From: Paucibacter sp. Y2R2-4
GTDB taxonomy: Bacteria; Pseudomonadota; Gammaproteobacteria; Burkholderiales; Burkholderiaceae_C
Length of the DNA stretch: 64,000 nt
Direction: 5' to 3'
Assembly (NCBI RefSeq): GCF_025717535.1
Contig: NZ_JAJIRO010000004.1
Location: 310,001-374,000, forward strand
How positions within the stretch are numbered: position 1 is the first letter of the stretch; each line of letters starts with the position of its first letter. Below the pieces are notes generated by a model. The model did not search any database. It saw only the letters and a list, made by a program, of their open reading frames with translations, and was not told the origin of the DNA. Shown here piece by piece: positions 17,065-27,586 of this stretch. A program made the position numbers and the translations under genes.

Positions 17065-19236
17065 TCAGTAAATTCGAATCATTGCCGCCTTGCCTGACTT
17101 CACGACGAGTTGATCTGAGGCGAGTAAACCTTCAACGCCAGATACACATGCCTTATCTCTGTCGGATGGCAGATAGATGTATTTGATTCGGTGCTGTTTG
17201 AGCCATTCCACGTCGAAATTTTCACAGACACGTTCCACGTAGTTTCGGTAGCTAAATTCCGGATCGCCTTTGTAGTAATAGAATGCCAAAGGGAAGCTTG
17301 TATTTGCAGGAAGATTCCTCGCTGTGCCGACAGGCAGAAGCCATCTTTCCCGCCAAATATCGCGCACCTGATTCGGCACGAGCACCCGTGACATCGGGCC
17401 TGGCGGTACCAGTTTCGATTTCGCTGCTGCCTCTTGTTCATAGATGGCGTTCAAGCTTGCAAGAACGATGGCGTCATCCCGTGTATCGCAGCTCTTTAGA
17501 CTGCAGTGACTCTGGCGGAAGTCCAGATCAAGCTGGCTCGGGAGCCGGTCTCGAACACTGTGCAAAGGAAAAAGCAAGAGCACCGCGGCGCTCAATCCTG
17601 CGATGGAGCGCAACGATCCATTGCTGAAACATTTAATGCCTAGCGCCAGTGCCGTTAGCAGCACGGACATTAGCCATAAGTAGGCAAGTCTATTGATTGC
17701 TTCTAAAAAGTAGGGCTCGAGCAGGTAAAGATCGCCTTTGTTCCTGAGTGCATAAAACACCGGCAAGAAAAGGATTTGAAGCAAGACACACAGGACCGGG
17801 GCCCCAACAAACCAAGCAAGCCAAGCGCTACGGTCTGCCTTATTTGAAAGAAACACCAGCGACAGAACCAGGGCGGCAATACAGCCGATGGCCAGCACTG
17901 GATGCGCAAAATACTGCAAGAGCAACAAGGGGCGCACAAACTCGCCTCGAACCAGCAGATTTCGAAGGTATTGCGACACCTCGTGAGCAAAAGAAAGTTG
18001 TTGAATGACAACATCAGGCGGAGTTTCAAGGGGGCCTGTGCTTCGCTGAGCGAAAAACCTCGCCGAGTAATAGGGGTCCAGGAATATCAGCACCAAGGGC
18101 ACGACGGCCAACAAGAGCAAGCCCAATACATCCCGTTTGGCGTTTGAATCGCCCGACTTGTAGAAACGCCAAGCCAAGCAGGCATAGAAAAAGATGCCAG
18201 GGGTGATGACAGCGACCGGATTGATCAAGGCTGACCAACCCAAGCCCAATGCGCCAACGTACCATCCCAACTCTGCACGGAAGCGTCCGCGGCCACGCAT
18301 TTGCAATAAGGACAAAGCCACCACCGTTACAAACAGTAGCAGCGTGCTGATACTGCCGGTTTTGGACTGCGAATAGAACTCCTTCAGCAAGCTGAAAGGG
18401 AAGAATCCAAAGAAAACCGCCAGACCAGCAAACACCATGACGGCTTGGTGGCGAAACGGGGCCTTCCTGCAAATCTCGCCGCTCAGTCCAGCCAAGGCCA
18501 AAACGGCCAGTACGGACTGCAAAAGCGGCTGCAAGGTCACGGAATTCCCCGCGCTCGTGCCTGACAGCCAGGACCACAAGGCGCACAGCGCGGCGAAGCC
18601 CGCCGGATACTGAAAGTCCAGGGGTCCCCAATCACCCAAATCTCGCGGTATTGAACCCAACTTCAGCAACTGGTGGGCCCAGAACTGATGCTGATCAGGA
18701 TCCGAAGACAACATGAGATCGCGCGGCAGCTCCCGCTGCACCACGATAAACAGCGCCACCAACACCCAAATCATGCTGGGGATGAGGCCTTTCAACTCCC
18801 GGACTGAGCGAACCAGTCCTTGCTTACCGACTCCAAGCGCGGTGAGCAACAAGGCCAAGCCATAGAGTTCAAAACCAGAGACGGGCCAGGCCGGTATTTG
18901 GTAGCTGCCGGAAATTCCGTTGATGGTGGATCGAAGGTAAAGCCAAGCCACGGCCAGGACTTGGCTGACACCCAACAAAAGCGCCGCGTTCTGTTGAATC
19001 CTTTCCCAGCCTGCGAGTCTTGCGAGGCTCCAGCCCACCAGGGTCAGGATCAAGGCCGAGCCGGAAAGTCGAAAGAACTCCAGAGTGGCGACAGACCGTA
19101 CCTGGCCCTGAACAGCATCCCAAACCACCAGAGTTCCGCCAAGACCAAGAATCAAGCAAAACAGGAAAGCGTGTCTCAGGGTACTGATCGATCTCAATCG
19201 GGAATGGCGATCTATAAATTGATTGTTTTCAGACAT
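17065..19236 (-). CDS. Large polytopic membrane protein, GT-C glycosyltransferase-like
   Basis: 723 residues with about twelve to fourteen hydrophobic segments in the first ~560 residues and a soluble C-terminal domain of about 150 residues. Between early helices lies SSDPDQHQFWAHQLLKLG, an acidic luminal-loop pattern like the Asp motif of GT-C enzymes (PMT/ArnT/oligosaccharyltransferase class). The C-terminal part contains DAIVLASLNAIYEQE and IKYIYLPSDRDKAC, an arrangement seen in periplasmic domains of such proteins. No exact family is recognised. It is transcribed 60 bases after pntB on the same strand, but its role more likely belongs to the island: using a polyprenyl-linked sugar at the periplasmic face. 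Confidence 0.7.
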   Translation of the reverse strand: MSENNQFIDRHSRLRSISTLRHAFLFCLILGLGGTLVVWDAVQGQVRSVATLEFFRLSGSALILTLVGWSLARLAGWERIQQNAALLLGVSQVLAVAWLYLRSTINGISGSYQIPAWPVSGFELYGLALLLTALGVGKQGLVRSVRELKGLIPSMIWVLVALFIVVQRELPRDLMLSSDPDQHQFWAHQLLKLGSIPRDLGDWGPLDFQYPAGFAALCALWSWLSGTSAGNSVTLQPLLQSVLAVLALAGLSGEICRKAPFRHQAVMVFAGLAVFFGFFPFSLLKEFYSQSKTGSISTLLLFVTVVALSLLQMRGRGRFRAELGWYVGALGLGWSALINPVAVITPGIFFYACLAWRFYKSGDSNAKRDVLGLLLLAVVPLVLIFLDPYYSARFFAQRSTGPLETPPDVVIQQLSFAHEVSQYLRNLLVRGEFVRPLLLLQYFAHPVLAIGCIAALVLSLVFLSNKADRSAWLAWFVGAPVLCVLLQILFLPVFYALRNKGDLYLLEPYFLEAINRLAYLWLMSVLLTALALGIKCFSNGSLRSIAGLSAAVLLLFPLHSVRDRLPSQLDLDFRQSHCSLKSCDTRDDAIVLASLNAIYEQEAAAKSKLVPPGPMSRVLVPNQVRDIWRERWLLPVGTARNLPANTSFPLAFYYYKGDPEFSYRNYVERVCENFDVEWLKQHRIKYIYLPSDRDKACVSGVEGLLASDQLVVKSGKAAMIRIY

Positions 19237-19296
19237 GAAAGAAAATCAGGGACTATCAAGGCCAGTGGCTACATAGCCATAGCGGCGTCGGCATTT

Positions 19297-20724
19297 TCAC
19301 TCCACCGCCTTCACCAAATCCTCCACAACCTTCTTCGCATCACCAAACACCATCATGGTCTTGTCCATGTAGAAGAGTTCGTTATTCAGGCCTGCATAAC
19401 CTGAGGCCATGGAGCGCTTGTTGACGATGATGGTTTTGGCTTTGTAGGCTTCAAGAATCGGCATGCCGTAGATGGGGCTGCCTTTGACGTGGGCGGCGGG
19501 GTTCACCACGTCGTTGGCGCCGAGAATGATGGCCACATCGGCTTGCGCGAATTCGGCGTTGATGTCTTCCATCTCGAACACCTGCTCATAAGGCACCTCG
19601 GCCTCGGCCAGCAGCACATTCATATGGCCGGGCATGCGGCCCGCCACCGGGTGGATGGCGTATTTGACGGTCACGCCCTTCTCGGTCAGCTTGTGCGCCA
19701 GCTCTTTCACTGCATGCTGAGCGCGCGCCACGGCCAGGCCGTAACCGGGCACGATGATGACGGTCTCGGCATTGCCCAAGATGAAGGCCGCATCGTCGGC
19801 GCTGCCGCTCTTGACCGAGCGCTGCACTGCCCCGCCAGCCGTAGCCGCCGCCGCATCACCGCCAAAGCCACCCAGAATCACATTGAAGAAGCTGCGATTC
19901 ATGGCCTTGCACATGATGTAGCTGAGGATGGCCCCCGAGCTGCCCACCAAGGAGCCGGCAATGATCAGCATCGAGTTGTTCAGCGAGAAGCCAATGCCGG
20001 CCGCGGCCCAGCCCGAGTAGCTGTTCAGCATGGACACCACCACCGGCATGTCGGCACCGCCGATGGGGATGATTAGCAACACACCGAGCGCAAAACCCAG
20101 GGCCAAGATCAGGCCAAAGTCCATCCAACTCTGAGAATGCCAAAAGCCGAAGCAGAAGAAAACAGCGGCCAAACCCAAGGCCAGATTGAGCTTATGTTGA
20201 CCCGCAAAGGAGACCGGCGCTCCCTGAAAAAGGCGGAACTTGTACTTGCCCGAGAGCTTGCCAAAGGCGATCACCGAACCGCTGAAGGTAACGGCGCCAA
20301 TAAAGGCACCCAGCGCCAGCTCGATCCGGTTGCCACCGGGAATGCTCATGCTGCCCGCTGAAGTAATGCCAAAGGCCGCCGGCTCCAACACCGCAGTCGC
20401 AGCGATGAACACCGCCGCCAGGCCGATCATGCTGTGCATAAAGGCCACCAGCTCGGGCATCTTGGTCATCTCGACTTTTTGCGCCATATAGGCACCCAAG
20501 CCGCCGCCAATCACCAAGCCGGCCAGCACATAAGTCAGGCCAAAAGCACTGCCATTGGCCAACTTGACGATCAGCGCGGCGGTGGTCACGGCGGCAATCG
20601 CCATGCCGGCCATGCCAAAGAGATTGCCTCGGATCGAAGTGGTCGGGTGCGACAAGCCCTTCAAGGCCTGGATGAAAAAGACACTGGCGACCAAGTAAAG
20701 CAGCGTGACGAGATTCATGCTCAT
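19297..20724 (-). CDS. pntB: NAD(P) transhydrogenase subunit beta
   Basis: 475 residues: about nine transmembrane helices (domain II part), then the NADP(H)-binding domain III from about residue 295. Diagnostic stretches are [19 protein letters not shown] (the NADP-binding GYGLAxAQAQ type), [30 protein letters not shown] and [20 protein letters not shown]. It couples hydride transfer from NADH to NADP+ with proton entry, supplying NADPH. Its start overlaps the stop of pntAb by 4 bases, showing one operon pntAa-pntAb-pntB. Confidence 0.97.
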   Translation of the reverse strand: MSMNLVTLLYLVASVFFIQALKGLSHPTTSIRGNLFGMAGMAIAAVTTAALIVKLANGSAFGLTYVLAGLVIGGGLGAYMAQKVEMTKMPELVAFMHSMIGLAAVFIAATAVLEPAAFGITSAGSMSIPGGNRIELALGAFIGAVTFSGSVIAFGKLSGKYKFRLFQGAPVSFAGQHKLNLALGLAAVFFCFGFWHSQSWMDFGLILALGFALGVLLIIPIGGADMPVVVSMLNSYSGWAAAGIGFSLNNSMLIIAGSLVGSSGAILSYIMCKAMNRSFFNVILGGFGGDAAAATAGGAVQRSVKSGSADDAAFILGNAETVIIVPGYGLAVARAQHAVKELAHKLTEKGVTVKYAIHPVAGRMPGHMNVLLAEAEVPYEQVFEMEDINAEFAQADVAIILGANDVVNPAAHVKGSPIYGMPILEAYKAKTIIVNKRSMASGYAGLNNELFYMDKTMMVFGDAKKVVEDLVKAVE

Positions 20725-21047
20725 GGCTTGGCCTCCGAGGACTTCTTGGCGTTCTTGTTGTCCTTCTTTTTGAACATTTCCAGCATGCGGCGCGTCACCA
20801 AGAAGCCACCGAAGACATTGACCGCAGCCAGTGCCACCGCCAGCGTGCCCATGAACTTGCCCAAATCAGTGACGGTCAAGGCGGCGGCCAACATGGCGCC
20901 GACGATGACGATGGCCGAGATGGCATTGGTGACGGCCATCAAGGGCGTATGCAAGGCAGGAGTTACCGTCCAGACCACGTGGTAGCCCACATAGATGGCC
21001 AGCACGAAAATGATCAGATTGGTGATGGTCGGGTTGACGAGTTCCAT
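20721..21047 (-). CDS. pntAb: NAD(P) transhydrogenase subunit alpha, membrane part
   Basis: 108 residues with three hydrophobic helices ([32 protein letters not shown] and [14 protein letters not shown]) and a basic C-terminus. It corresponds to the membrane half of E. coli PntA, here encoded separately as in Rhodospirillum-type three-subunit enzymes. It starts 4 bases after the stop of pntAa and overlaps pntB, so the three subunits are made together. Confidence 0.95.
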   Translation of the reverse strand: MELVNPTITNLIIFVLAIYVGYHVVWTVTPALHTPLMAVTNAISAIVIVGAMLAAALTVTDLGKFMGTLAVALAAVNVFGGFLVTRRMLEMFKKKDNKNAKKSSEAKP

Positions 21048-21051
21048 GGCT

Positions 21052-22170
21052 TCAGGCCTTTCGAGTCACTTCGCCGGCCTGGGTCACCAGGCAGGCTGCA
21101 ACGATGTCGTCATCCGTGGGCACTTGGAAGCTGCCCTCCTTGCTGATGACCAGTTTCAAAAAGTCGAGGATGTTGCGGGCATACAGCGCCGAAGCGTCGG
21201 CCGCCACCAGGGCCGGCAGATTGGTCTCGCCGACCAAGGTCACGCCATGCTTGACCACTGTGGTGCCGGCTTCTGTCAGCGGGCAGTTGCCGCCATTCGG
21301 CGCGGCCAGGTCCACAATCACCGAGCCCGGCTTCATGCTCTTGACCATGTCTTCGCTGACCAGCACCGGCGCGGCGCGACCCGGGATCAAGGCGGTGGTG
21401 ATCACCACATCGGCCTGCGCCACGCGCTTGGCCACCTCGACCTTTTGACGGTCCAGCCAGCTCTGCGGCATCGGCCGGGCATAACCGCCCACGCCGACGG
21501 CGGCTTCTTTCTCCTCGTCGGTTTCATAGGCCACATCGATGAACTTGGCGCCTAAGGATTCGACCTGTTCCTTGACGGAGGGCCGCACGTCGGAAGCCTC
21601 GATCACCGCGCCGAGACGCTTGGCGGTCGCAATCGCCTGCAAGCCCGCCACGCCCACACCCAGAATCACCACCCGCGCCGCCTTGACCGTGCCGGCCGCC
21701 GTCATCAGCATGGGGAAAAAGCGCTGGTACTTGTCGGCGGCGATCATCACCGCCTTGTAGCCGGCGATATTGGCCTGGCTGGACAACACATCCATGCTTT
21801 GCGCCCTCGAGGTGCGCGGCGCCGCTTCCAGGGCAAAAGCCGTCAGCCCTGCCGCGGCCATGGCTTGCAAACCATCGCGGTCAAAGGGGTTGAGCATGCC
21901 CACCAAGGCTGTGCCGGGCTTGATCAGGGCCAACTCTTCAGCGTTGGGGCTCTTGACCTTGAGCAGCAAGTCGGCCGCAAAGGCCTGGGCACGGTCGACG
22001 ATCTCGGCGCCGGCGGCACTGTAGGCCTCATCGGTCACGCTGGCACCCAAACCGGCGCCGCGCTCGATGCGCAAGACATGACCCTGGGCCTTCAGCTTCT
22101 TGACCGTTTCCGGCGTGGCAGCCACGCGCGTCTCTCCGGCCGCACTTTCGCGCGGAACTCCTATCAGCAT
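21052..22170 (-). CDS. pntAa: NAD(P) transhydrogenase subunit alpha, NAD-binding part
   Basis: 372 residues. The start at 22170 ([20 protein letters not shown]) is preceded by the strong ribosome-binding site AGGAGGG, so the longer upstream frame is rejected. It carries the alanine dehydrogenase/PNT N-terminal domain and the NAD-binding Rossmann fold ([22 protein letters not shown]), followed by [18 protein letters not shown] and the RQ-loop region [13 protein letters not shown]. It binds NAD(H) in the cytoplasm and passes hydride to subunit beta. First gene of the pnt operon. Confidence 0.97.
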   Translation of the reverse strand: MLIGVPRESAAGETRVAATPETVKKLKAQGHVLRIERGAGLGASVTDEAYSAAGAEIVDRAQAFAADLLLKVKSPNAEELALIKPGTALVGMLNPFDRDGLQAMAAAGLTAFALEAAPRTSRAQSMDVLSSQANIAGYKAVMIAADKYQRFFPMLMTAAGTVKAARVVILGVGVAGLQAIATAKRLGAVIEASDVRPSVKEQVESLGAKFIDVAYETDEEKEAAVGVGGYARPMPQSWLDRQKVEVAKRVAQADVVITTALIPGRAAPVLVSEDMVKSMKPGSVIVDLAAPNGGNCPLTEAGTTVVKHGVTLVGETNLPALVAADASALYARNILDFLKLVISKEGSFQVPTDDDIVAACLVTQAGEVTRKA

Positions 22171-22320
22171 GGACGTTTCCCTCCTGCGCAGCAATGGCGC
22201 CGAACTGTCTTGCAACAAAGGATCATCGAAAGGCCTTGCGCCCTCGAGTGCTTGCATTGAGCTTACACAATAGAGGGGGTAGATGACACCCGGGCATGCC
22301 TGGGGAACAAGGAGTCGTGA

Positions 22321-22824
22321 ATGTCCAACAACAGCGAACGCTGGAAGCCCGCCGTCACCGTCGCCGCGGTGATTGAAGACCGTGGGCGCTTTCTGTTAGT
22401 GGAGGAAGAAACCCCCGAAGGCCTGCAGCTGAACAACCCAGCCGGCCATTTGGACCCGGGGGAATCACCGCTGCAAGCAGTGGTGCGCGAAGCCTTGGAA
22501 GAGACCGCCCGACACTTCGTGCCCGAGGCTTTGCTGGGCATTTATATGGCTCGTTTCCTACGGCCAGCGCGATTAGAGGATGTCACCTATGTGCGCCTGG
22601 CCTTCACGGGAACGGTGGGCGAAGCCATTGCCGGCCAAGCTTTGGACCGCGGCATTGTGCGCACGGTGTGGATGACGGTCGATGAATTGCGCGCCAGCGC
22701 CCCACGGCATCGCAGCCCGCTGGTCTTGCGCTGTGTGGAAGACCATCTGAGCGGGCGCCGCCTGCCCCTAGAGGCGATTCAGGTCGATGCCTCGCTGTAT
22801 GCGCCGCTGATCAAGTCGAACTAG
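22321..22824 (+). CDS. NUDIX hydrolase, NudJ-like
   Basis: 167 residues, start after an AAGGAG site. The Nudix box reads GHLDPGESPLQAVVREALEE at about residues 41-60, matching Gx5Ex7REUxEE; the last glycine of the consensus is replaced by Ala. Early VAAVIEDRGRFLLVEEETPEG and late RHRSPLVLRCVEDHL are typical of phosphatase NudJ, which hydrolyses thiamine pyrophosphate precursors and other nucleotides. In many betaproteobacteria such a gene sits next to mnmA, as here (two genes away). Its 3' end overlaps the convergent gene by 14 bases. Confidence 0.88.
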   Translation: MSNNSERWKPAVTVAAVIEDRGRFLLVEEETPEGLQLNNPAGHLDPGESPLQAVVREALEETARHFVPEALLGIYMARFLRPARLEDVTYVRLAFTGTVGEAIAGQALDRGIVRTVWMTVDELRASAPRHRSPLVLRCVEDHLSGRRLPLEAIQVDASLYAPLIKSN

Positions 22825-23734
22825 AAGCCGCTTCTGCCGCGGGCTGCAAACCGTCCAAGCGAGCGGCCAAGCCGGCATACATCTCATCAAAAAGCGCAAA
22901 CTTGCGCTTCACCTCGGCGCGCTTTTTCGAGGCCACCTCGGCCAGATCAGGCGCAGGCACCTCGGCGCAGATCAGCTCGTACTGGCGCGAATCGCATTGG
23001 GTGGCGCCCAACTCGGTCCACATGGTGTCGTAGTCAGACGTGATCTTGCGGCGACGCCAGGGGTTGAGCGCGATGCGCTCGCGGTTGCTGATCAAAAGCA
23101 GCTTCTCGCAGCCCATCAAGAGCCCGATCTGACGCACCGCCTGCACCAAGACGGCCGAGGGCCGCGCACCGTAAAAGTCGCGAGTGGCCTTCTTCACCAG
23201 ATCCCGCGCGCCGTCTGTATTGCCGCCCTGCAAGCGGCCGATGGCCACACAAGGACGCCCCTGGCGCTGCAAAAACAAGAACGAGGCGTTGAACACCATC
23301 TCGGTGCCCAGCATCAAGCGCAAACACAGCTCGCCTTCGCGGTGGCCTTCATGCACGGCGGACAGCTCCAGCTGGAACCTCTCTCCCGATTTGCCTTCAA
23401 ACTCACACAGGGTCTGGTTCTGCACGGCCGAGGCGGCCAAGAGATCGGACCAGCCATGCGCGATCAAGAAGCTGTAATGCTCGATCAGCAGGTCCACCCG
23501 GCTGGCACAGCCCAGCTGGGTAGAAAAATAGGGGCGGTAGATCTTGGTCAGCAGCTTGGGATGCACGCTCAAGGCGCCGCCCAGCATTGGGTGTTGATCC
23601 ACAAAGGCCAGCCAGCGGCGGGTGGAATCGGGGTGCAGCAGCGCGCCGGCGTAGATCTTGGCCTTGTCCTTGAAGCCAATGCGCTCGCCCAGCGAGGATA
23701 TTCGCGAGGCTATCTTTAAGGGGCGCTGGGTCAT
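22811..23734 (-). CDS. VirK/YbjX (DUF535) family protein
   Basis: 307 residues. Family-typical stretches are VAIGRLQGGNTDGARDLVKK, ATRDFYGARPSAVLVQAVRQ and ISNRERIALNPWRRRKI, plus YDTMWTELGA. No signal peptide is apparent. VirK and YbjX homologues in enterobacteria affect envelope properties and resistance to antimicrobial peptides, but the molecular function is unknown. Convergent with the NUDIX gene and overlapping its end by 14 bases. Confidence 0.85.
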   Translation of the reverse strand: MTQRPLKIASRISSLGERIGFKDKAKIYAGALLHPDSTRRWLAFVDQHPMLGGALSVHPKLLTKIYRPYFSTQLGCASRVDLLIEHYSFLIAHGWSDLLAASAVQNQTLCEFEGKSGERFQLELSAVHEGHREGELCLRLMLGTEMVFNASFLFLQRQGRPCVAIGRLQGGNTDGARDLVKKATRDFYGARPSAVLVQAVRQIGLLMGCEKLLLISNRERIALNPWRRRKITSDYDTMWTELGATQCDSRQYELICAEVPAPDLAEVASKKRAEVKRKFALFDEMYAGLAARLDGLQPAAEAASSST

Positions 23735-23867
23735 GGGGCTGGGGCTCGGTGGCTGGGCGCATCAAGCGCGCCTGAAGAATGAGGGCTGATTGTAGGAGCA
23801 GGGGTCACTCCGCAAGCGTGGAGCCGGCGCGAAGCAAAGGTGAAGCCCATGCGGGACAATTCAGGCC

Positions 23868-25010
23868 ATGAATCACAAGCAACGCATCGTCGTCGGCCTC
23901 TCCGGCGGCGTGGACTCCGCCGTCACCGCCTACCTCTTGAAAAAGCAGGGCCATGAGGTGGTCGGCATTTTCATGAAGAACTGGGAAGACGACGACAGCG
24001 ATGACGAGAACGGCAAGTACTGCTCGTCCAATATCGACTTCGTTGATGCGGCCGCCGTGGCCGATGTGATCGGCATCGAAATCGAACATGTCAACTTCGC
24101 TGCCGATTACAAAGACCGAGTCTTCGCCGCTTTTCTGAGCGAATACCAGGCCGGGCGCACGCCCAACCCCGACATCCTGTGCAATGCCGAGATCAAGTTC
24201 AAAGCTTTTCTCGACCATGCCATGCGACTCGGCGCCGAAAAGATTGCCACCGGCCACTATGCGCGCGTCAGAGAGTTCGAGGGGCAAACGCAACTGCTCA
24301 AGGGCGTGGACAACAGCAAGGACCAAAGCTACTTCTTGCACCGCCTGAACCAGGCCCAACTCGCCAAGACCTTGTTCCCGGTGGGCGAGCTGCACAAGAC
24401 CGAAGTGCGCCGCATCGCCGAGGAGATCGGCCTGCCCAACGCAAAGAAAAAAGACTCCACTGGCATTTGCTTCATTGGCGAGCGACCCTTCCGCGAGTTC
24501 TTGAACCGCTATCTGGCCCACAAGCCCGGGCCTATCAAAGACGAACGCGGCCGCAAGCTGGGCGAGCATCTGGGCCTGTCCTTCTACACCTTGGGCCAGC
24601 GTCAGGGCCTGGGTATTGGCGGGGTCAAAGAGAAAGGCGCGGCGCGCGGCGGCGGCGATCACTCGCCCTGGTTTGTGGCGCGCAAAGACATGGCGAACAA
24701 CACGCTCTATGTGGTGCAAGGCCATGAGCACCCTTGGCTGCTGAGCCCAAGCCTGATCGCCGACGACATCTCTTGGACCGGCGCGCCACCCAAATTTGGC
24801 GGCTTCGGCGCCAAGAGCCGCTATCGCCAAGCCGATGCGGCCTGCGCCTTCTCGCCCGACACCCCGGCGCCCGCCCAGTTCCGGCTCGATTTTGCCCAGG
24901 CGCAATGGGCCGTCACGCCGGGCCAGAGCGCGGTGCTCTATGACGGCGAGGTCTGTTTAGGCGGGGGCGTCATTGCTCAGGCAATACCCCTAGACGCGGG
25001 CTCAACATGA
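23868..25010 (+). CDS. mnmA: tRNA-specific 2-thiouridylase MnmA
   Basis: 380 residues. The PP-loop [15 protein letters not shown] is at residues ~9-23. The catalytic cysteines are in NPDILCN (about residue 104) and [13 protein letters not shown] (about residue 204). The C-terminal beta-barrel domains follow. It forms 2-thiouridine at U34 of tRNA-Lys, Glu and Gln using ATP and persulfide sulfur delivered by a Tus relay. Length and motifs are standard. It stands alone, 74 bases before the histidine kinase gene. Confidence 0.97.
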   Translation: MNHKQRIVVGLSGGVDSAVTAYLLKKQGHEVVGIFMKNWEDDDSDDENGKYCSSNIDFVDAAAVADVIGIEIEHVNFAADYKDRVFAAFLSEYQAGRTPNPDILCNAEIKFKAFLDHAMRLGAEKIATGHYARVREFEGQTQLLKGVDNSKDQSYFLHRLNQAQLAKTLFPVGELHKTEVRRIAEEIGLPNAKKKDSTGICFIGERPFREFLNRYLAHKPGPIKDERGRKLGEHLGLSFYTLGQRQGLGIGGVKEKGAARGGGDHSPWFVARKDMANNTLYVVQGHEHPWLLSPSLIADDISWTGAPPKFGGFGAKSRYRQADAACAFSPDTPAPAQFRLDFAQAQWAVTPGQSAVLYDGEVCLGGGVIAQAIPLDAGST

Positions 25011-25084
25011 CCAAGGGCACGGGTCAGCAGCCTCGGGCTGTGGCACCCTTGCCGACCTTTTCAGCTTAGTCGCCCCGCTCTCTC

Positions 25085-26350
25085 TTGAACACGCTCGATC
25101 GCCAGCTTGACCGCGTCGCCCAACCCGGCGTGGTGCTGCGCATCGCGGTCTTGGCCGTCTGCTTGCTGGAGCTGACGGCCACGGCGGCCAGCTTGCTGGG
25201 CTATCGCAGCGATGCCTATGACGGCGCAGTCGCGGCGCTCTATCTGCGCTTGGGCGGGGCCAGCAATGACCCGGTCTTGCTGCTCGGCTGCTTTGCCCTG
25301 GTACTTTTGTTTGCCTGGTCTTACTGGCGGCTGGCCGTCATCGGCAGCGCCGATCAGCCGCCGCGCCATGCTTTGACGCGCCTCATCTTGATTGACGTGC
25401 TGGCGATCTGCGTGACGCCGGGTCTGCCTTTTTTGGTCACCGCGCTGGCTGCTGTGGTCTTGCCCTCGCGCGCAGCCTTCCTCTTCGGGCTGGCGCAGAT
25501 CGGCGTCAGCCTGCTCTTGAACGCCCTGCTGCCGCTGGCCGAGCCGGTGGCCGCCAGCGGCCCTTCGGCAATTCCGGCCTGGCTGGACGGCCTGGGCCTG
25601 GTGATGGCCATGGTGGCCCTGCATGGCATGGCTTTTGGTTTGGGCCGCATGGCCGCTGCCGAAGCCGAAAAGCGCCGCTGGTTGCAGGTAATGCTGGCCG
25701 AGCGCATGAGTGCCGAGCAATTGCAGGCCGAGCAGCTACGCTACAGCGAACGCACCTTGATGGCGCGTGAGCTGCACGATGTGGTGGGCCACCATCTGAC
25801 GGCCCTCAATCTACAGCTGCAACTGGGCAGCGCCCTTTTGCACCGAGGCAAGACCGAGGGCGCCGGCCAGGCGGTGGAGAAGGCGCGCGAGTGTGCGGCC
25901 CAGCTGCTGGCCGATGTACGCGAAGCGGTGTCGCAGCAACGCGGCTCCCAGCGCATTGACCTCAGCGCCGCACTGCAGGCTCTGGCCGAAGGCATTGCGC
26001 TGATCCGCATTGAGCTCGACATCGCACCCGCGGCGCGCGACCTCAGCCCGCGTGTCGCTCATGCGCTTTTGCGCTGCGTGCAAGAGGCGGTGACCAATAG
26101 CGTGCGGCATGCCCAAGCGGCCCGGGTGCGCATCACGCTGTGTGTCGATGATGCGCAAGCAGGCGAGGACGCGCTCAGCCAGCAAATCCGCGTGAGCATC
26201 GACGATGATGGCAAAGGCGCGCCCCGCCTGAACCCGGGCAATGGCTTGCAAGGCATGGCCGAACGGATGGCCGAGTTGGGCGGCAGCATGCAAGTGCTGC
26301 GCAACCAGCCCGGCTTCAAAATTGAACTGTGCTGCCCAAGGACTGTATGA
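25085..26350 (+). CDS. Sensor histidine kinase, HisKA_3/NarX-DesK type
   Basis: 421 residues. About five hydrophobic helices occupy residues ~15-190, followed by a coiled linker and the HisKA_3 phosphoacceptor (LMARELHDVVGHHLTALNLQ, H231). The HATPase_c domain has an N-box VQEAVTNSVRHAQAA and the G-box region DDDGKGAPRLNPGNGLQGM. The annotated start is TTG at 25085, with no clear ribosome-binding site, so the N-terminus is uncertain. The stop overlaps the response-regulator start (ATGA), so the pair works as one system. The sensor lacks a periplasmic domain, suggesting sensing in or near the membrane. Confidence 0.92.
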   Translation: MNTLDRQLDRVAQPGVVLRIAVLAVCLLELTATAASLLGYRSDAYDGAVAALYLRLGGASNDPVLLLGCFALVLLFAWSYWRLAVIGSADQPPRHALTRLILIDVLAICVTPGLPFLVTALAAVVLPSRAAFLFGLAQIGVSLLLNALLPLAEPVAASGPSAIPAWLDGLGLVMAMVALHGMAFGLGRMAAAEAEKRRWLQVMLAERMSAEQLQAEQLRYSERTLMARELHDVVGHHLTALNLQLQLGSALLHRGKTEGAGQAVEKARECAAQLLADVREAVSQQRGSQRIDLSAALQALAEGIALIRIELDIAPAARDLSPRVAHALLRCVQEAVTNSVRHAQAARVRITLCVDDAQAGEDALSQQIRVSIDDDGKGAPRLNPGNGLQGMAERMAELGGSMQVLRNQPGFKIELCCPRTV

Positions 26351-27012
26351 AAACCACTGAAATCAAACTGCTGCTGGTGGAAGACCAGCAACTGGTGCGC
26401 GAAGCCTTGAAGGGCTTGCTGGCCCTCAGCGACGAGATCCGCATCGTCGGCGAGGCCTGCGACGGCGCCGAAGCCTTGGAGCAAATCACCGCCCTGGGTC
26501 TGGAGCAAATGCCCGATGTGATCCTCTCGGACATGCGCATGCCAAGGCTCGACGGCCTGGGCCTGATCCGCGCCCTGGCGGCGCGCGCATTGAATGTGCC
26601 GGTGGTGCTGCTGACCACGTTTGACGACTCCAGCGCTTTTGACGAAGCGGTGCGCTCCGGTGCGCGCGGCTTCTTGCTCAAGGCCATCAGCCCCGACACC
26701 TTGCTGCAAGCGCTGCGCGAAGTGGCCGATGGCGGCACGGCGCTGCGCCCCTCACTGACCACCCGCATGGAGCGCCCGGTCAAGGAAGGCGAGCGCGCCT
26801 TTGTGGCGACCGAGCAGCCCGATCCGCTCTCACCCAAAGAGCTGCAGGTCTTGCGCCTGGTGGCCAGCGGCCGCAGCAATACCGAGATTGCCGCGCTGCT
26901 GGGCAATAGCGAAGGCGTGATCAAGAACCACTGCTCGGCCATCTTCTCCAAGATGGGCGTGCGAGACCGCACCCAGGCGGTGCTGCGGGCGATTGACCTT
27001 GGCTGGATCTAA
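26347..27012 (+). CDS. NarL/FixJ-family response regulator
   Basis: 221 residues. The start ATG at 26347 overlaps the kinase stop (ATGA). The receiver domain has acidic residues E12/D13 and phosphoacceptor D62 (DVILSDMRMPRLDG), the Thr of LLTTFDD and the conserved Lys of FLLKAISP. The C-terminal LuxR-type HTH reads LSPKELQVLRLVASGRSNTE followed by IAALLGNSEGVIKNHCSAIF. It is the DNA-binding partner of the kinase. Targets are unknown. The only adjacent gene that could be regulated is the convergent CAP-domain gene or the downstream efflux operon. Confidence 0.95.
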   Translation: MKTTEIKLLLVEDQQLVREALKGLLALSDEIRIVGEACDGAEALEQITALGLEQMPDVILSDMRMPRLDGLGLIRALAARALNVPVVLLTTFDDSSAFDEAVRSGARGFLLKAISPDTLLQALREVADGGTALRPSLTTRMERPVKEGERAFVATEQPDPLSPKELQVLRLVASGRSNTEIAALLGNSEGVIKNHCSAIFSKMGVRDRTQAVLRAIDLGWI

Positions 27013-27031
27013 GACCTAATTGCCGGCGCCC

Positions 27032-27586
27032 TCAGCGCGCCGGCACCCATGGCTCTTGCGCCACCCGGCCGAGATTCATCACCCAGTAGCGCTGAAAACG
27101 CCCCGGCCCGGCCACACAGGCCATGCCCACCTCGCTGTACTCCGCCTGCATCAGGTTGTCGCAGTGCTTGGCGCTGGTGGCCCAGGTCTGCAGCACTTCA
27201 TCCAAGCTCTCTTGGCCGGCCGCCAAGTTTTCACCGGCGCGCTGAGCTAAATAGCCATTCAAACGCATGCGCTCGCGCAGGCCCGCCCCCTGGGCGCCCA
27301 TATGGCTGAGCTGCTCCCCCTGAGACAAGTCAGCCGCATGGCTGCGCGCCGAAGCCGCCAAGCGCGCATCCCAGCGCAAGGGCGGCCCGGCCGGCAGCAG
27401 CCCCGCACCGCAGGAACGCGACTGCGCACGCAAGCGGTTCAAGGTCTCCAAGACCCGCTCCGGCACGACCAAGGCCGAGCAATCTTGCGCAGCAGCGGGC
27501 TGAGCCCCAGCAGGCCAGGCCAAAGCCGCCAGCAGCGACACGAGCAAGGCAGGCAGGAGCGAAAAGAAAGCGCGTGGGGAGGTCAT
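27032..27586 (-). CDS. Secreted CAP (SCP/PR-1) domain protein
   Basis: 184 residues. The start at 27586 (MTSPRAFFSLLPALL) gives a clean signal peptide ending near GAQPAAAQ; a longer frame to 27640 is less likely. The CAP domain shows LNRLRAQSRSCG, RWDARLAASARSHAADLSQG, LSHMGAQG, AGENLAAGQESLDEVLQTWA and the last segment HCDNLMQAEYSEVGMACVAG. Typical His/Glu residues of the CAP cavity are kept. Bacterial CAP proteins are extracytoplasmic and mostly of unknown activity. Confidence 0.88.
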   Translation of the reverse strand: MTSPRAFFSLLPALLVSLLAALAWPAGAQPAAAQDCSALVVPERVLETLNRLRAQSRSCGAGLLPAGPPLRWDARLAASARSHAADLSQGEQLSHMGAQGAGLRERMRLNGYLAQRAGENLAAGQESLDEVLQTWATSAKHCDNLMQAEYSEVGMACVAGPGRFQRYWVMNLGRVAQEPWVPAR

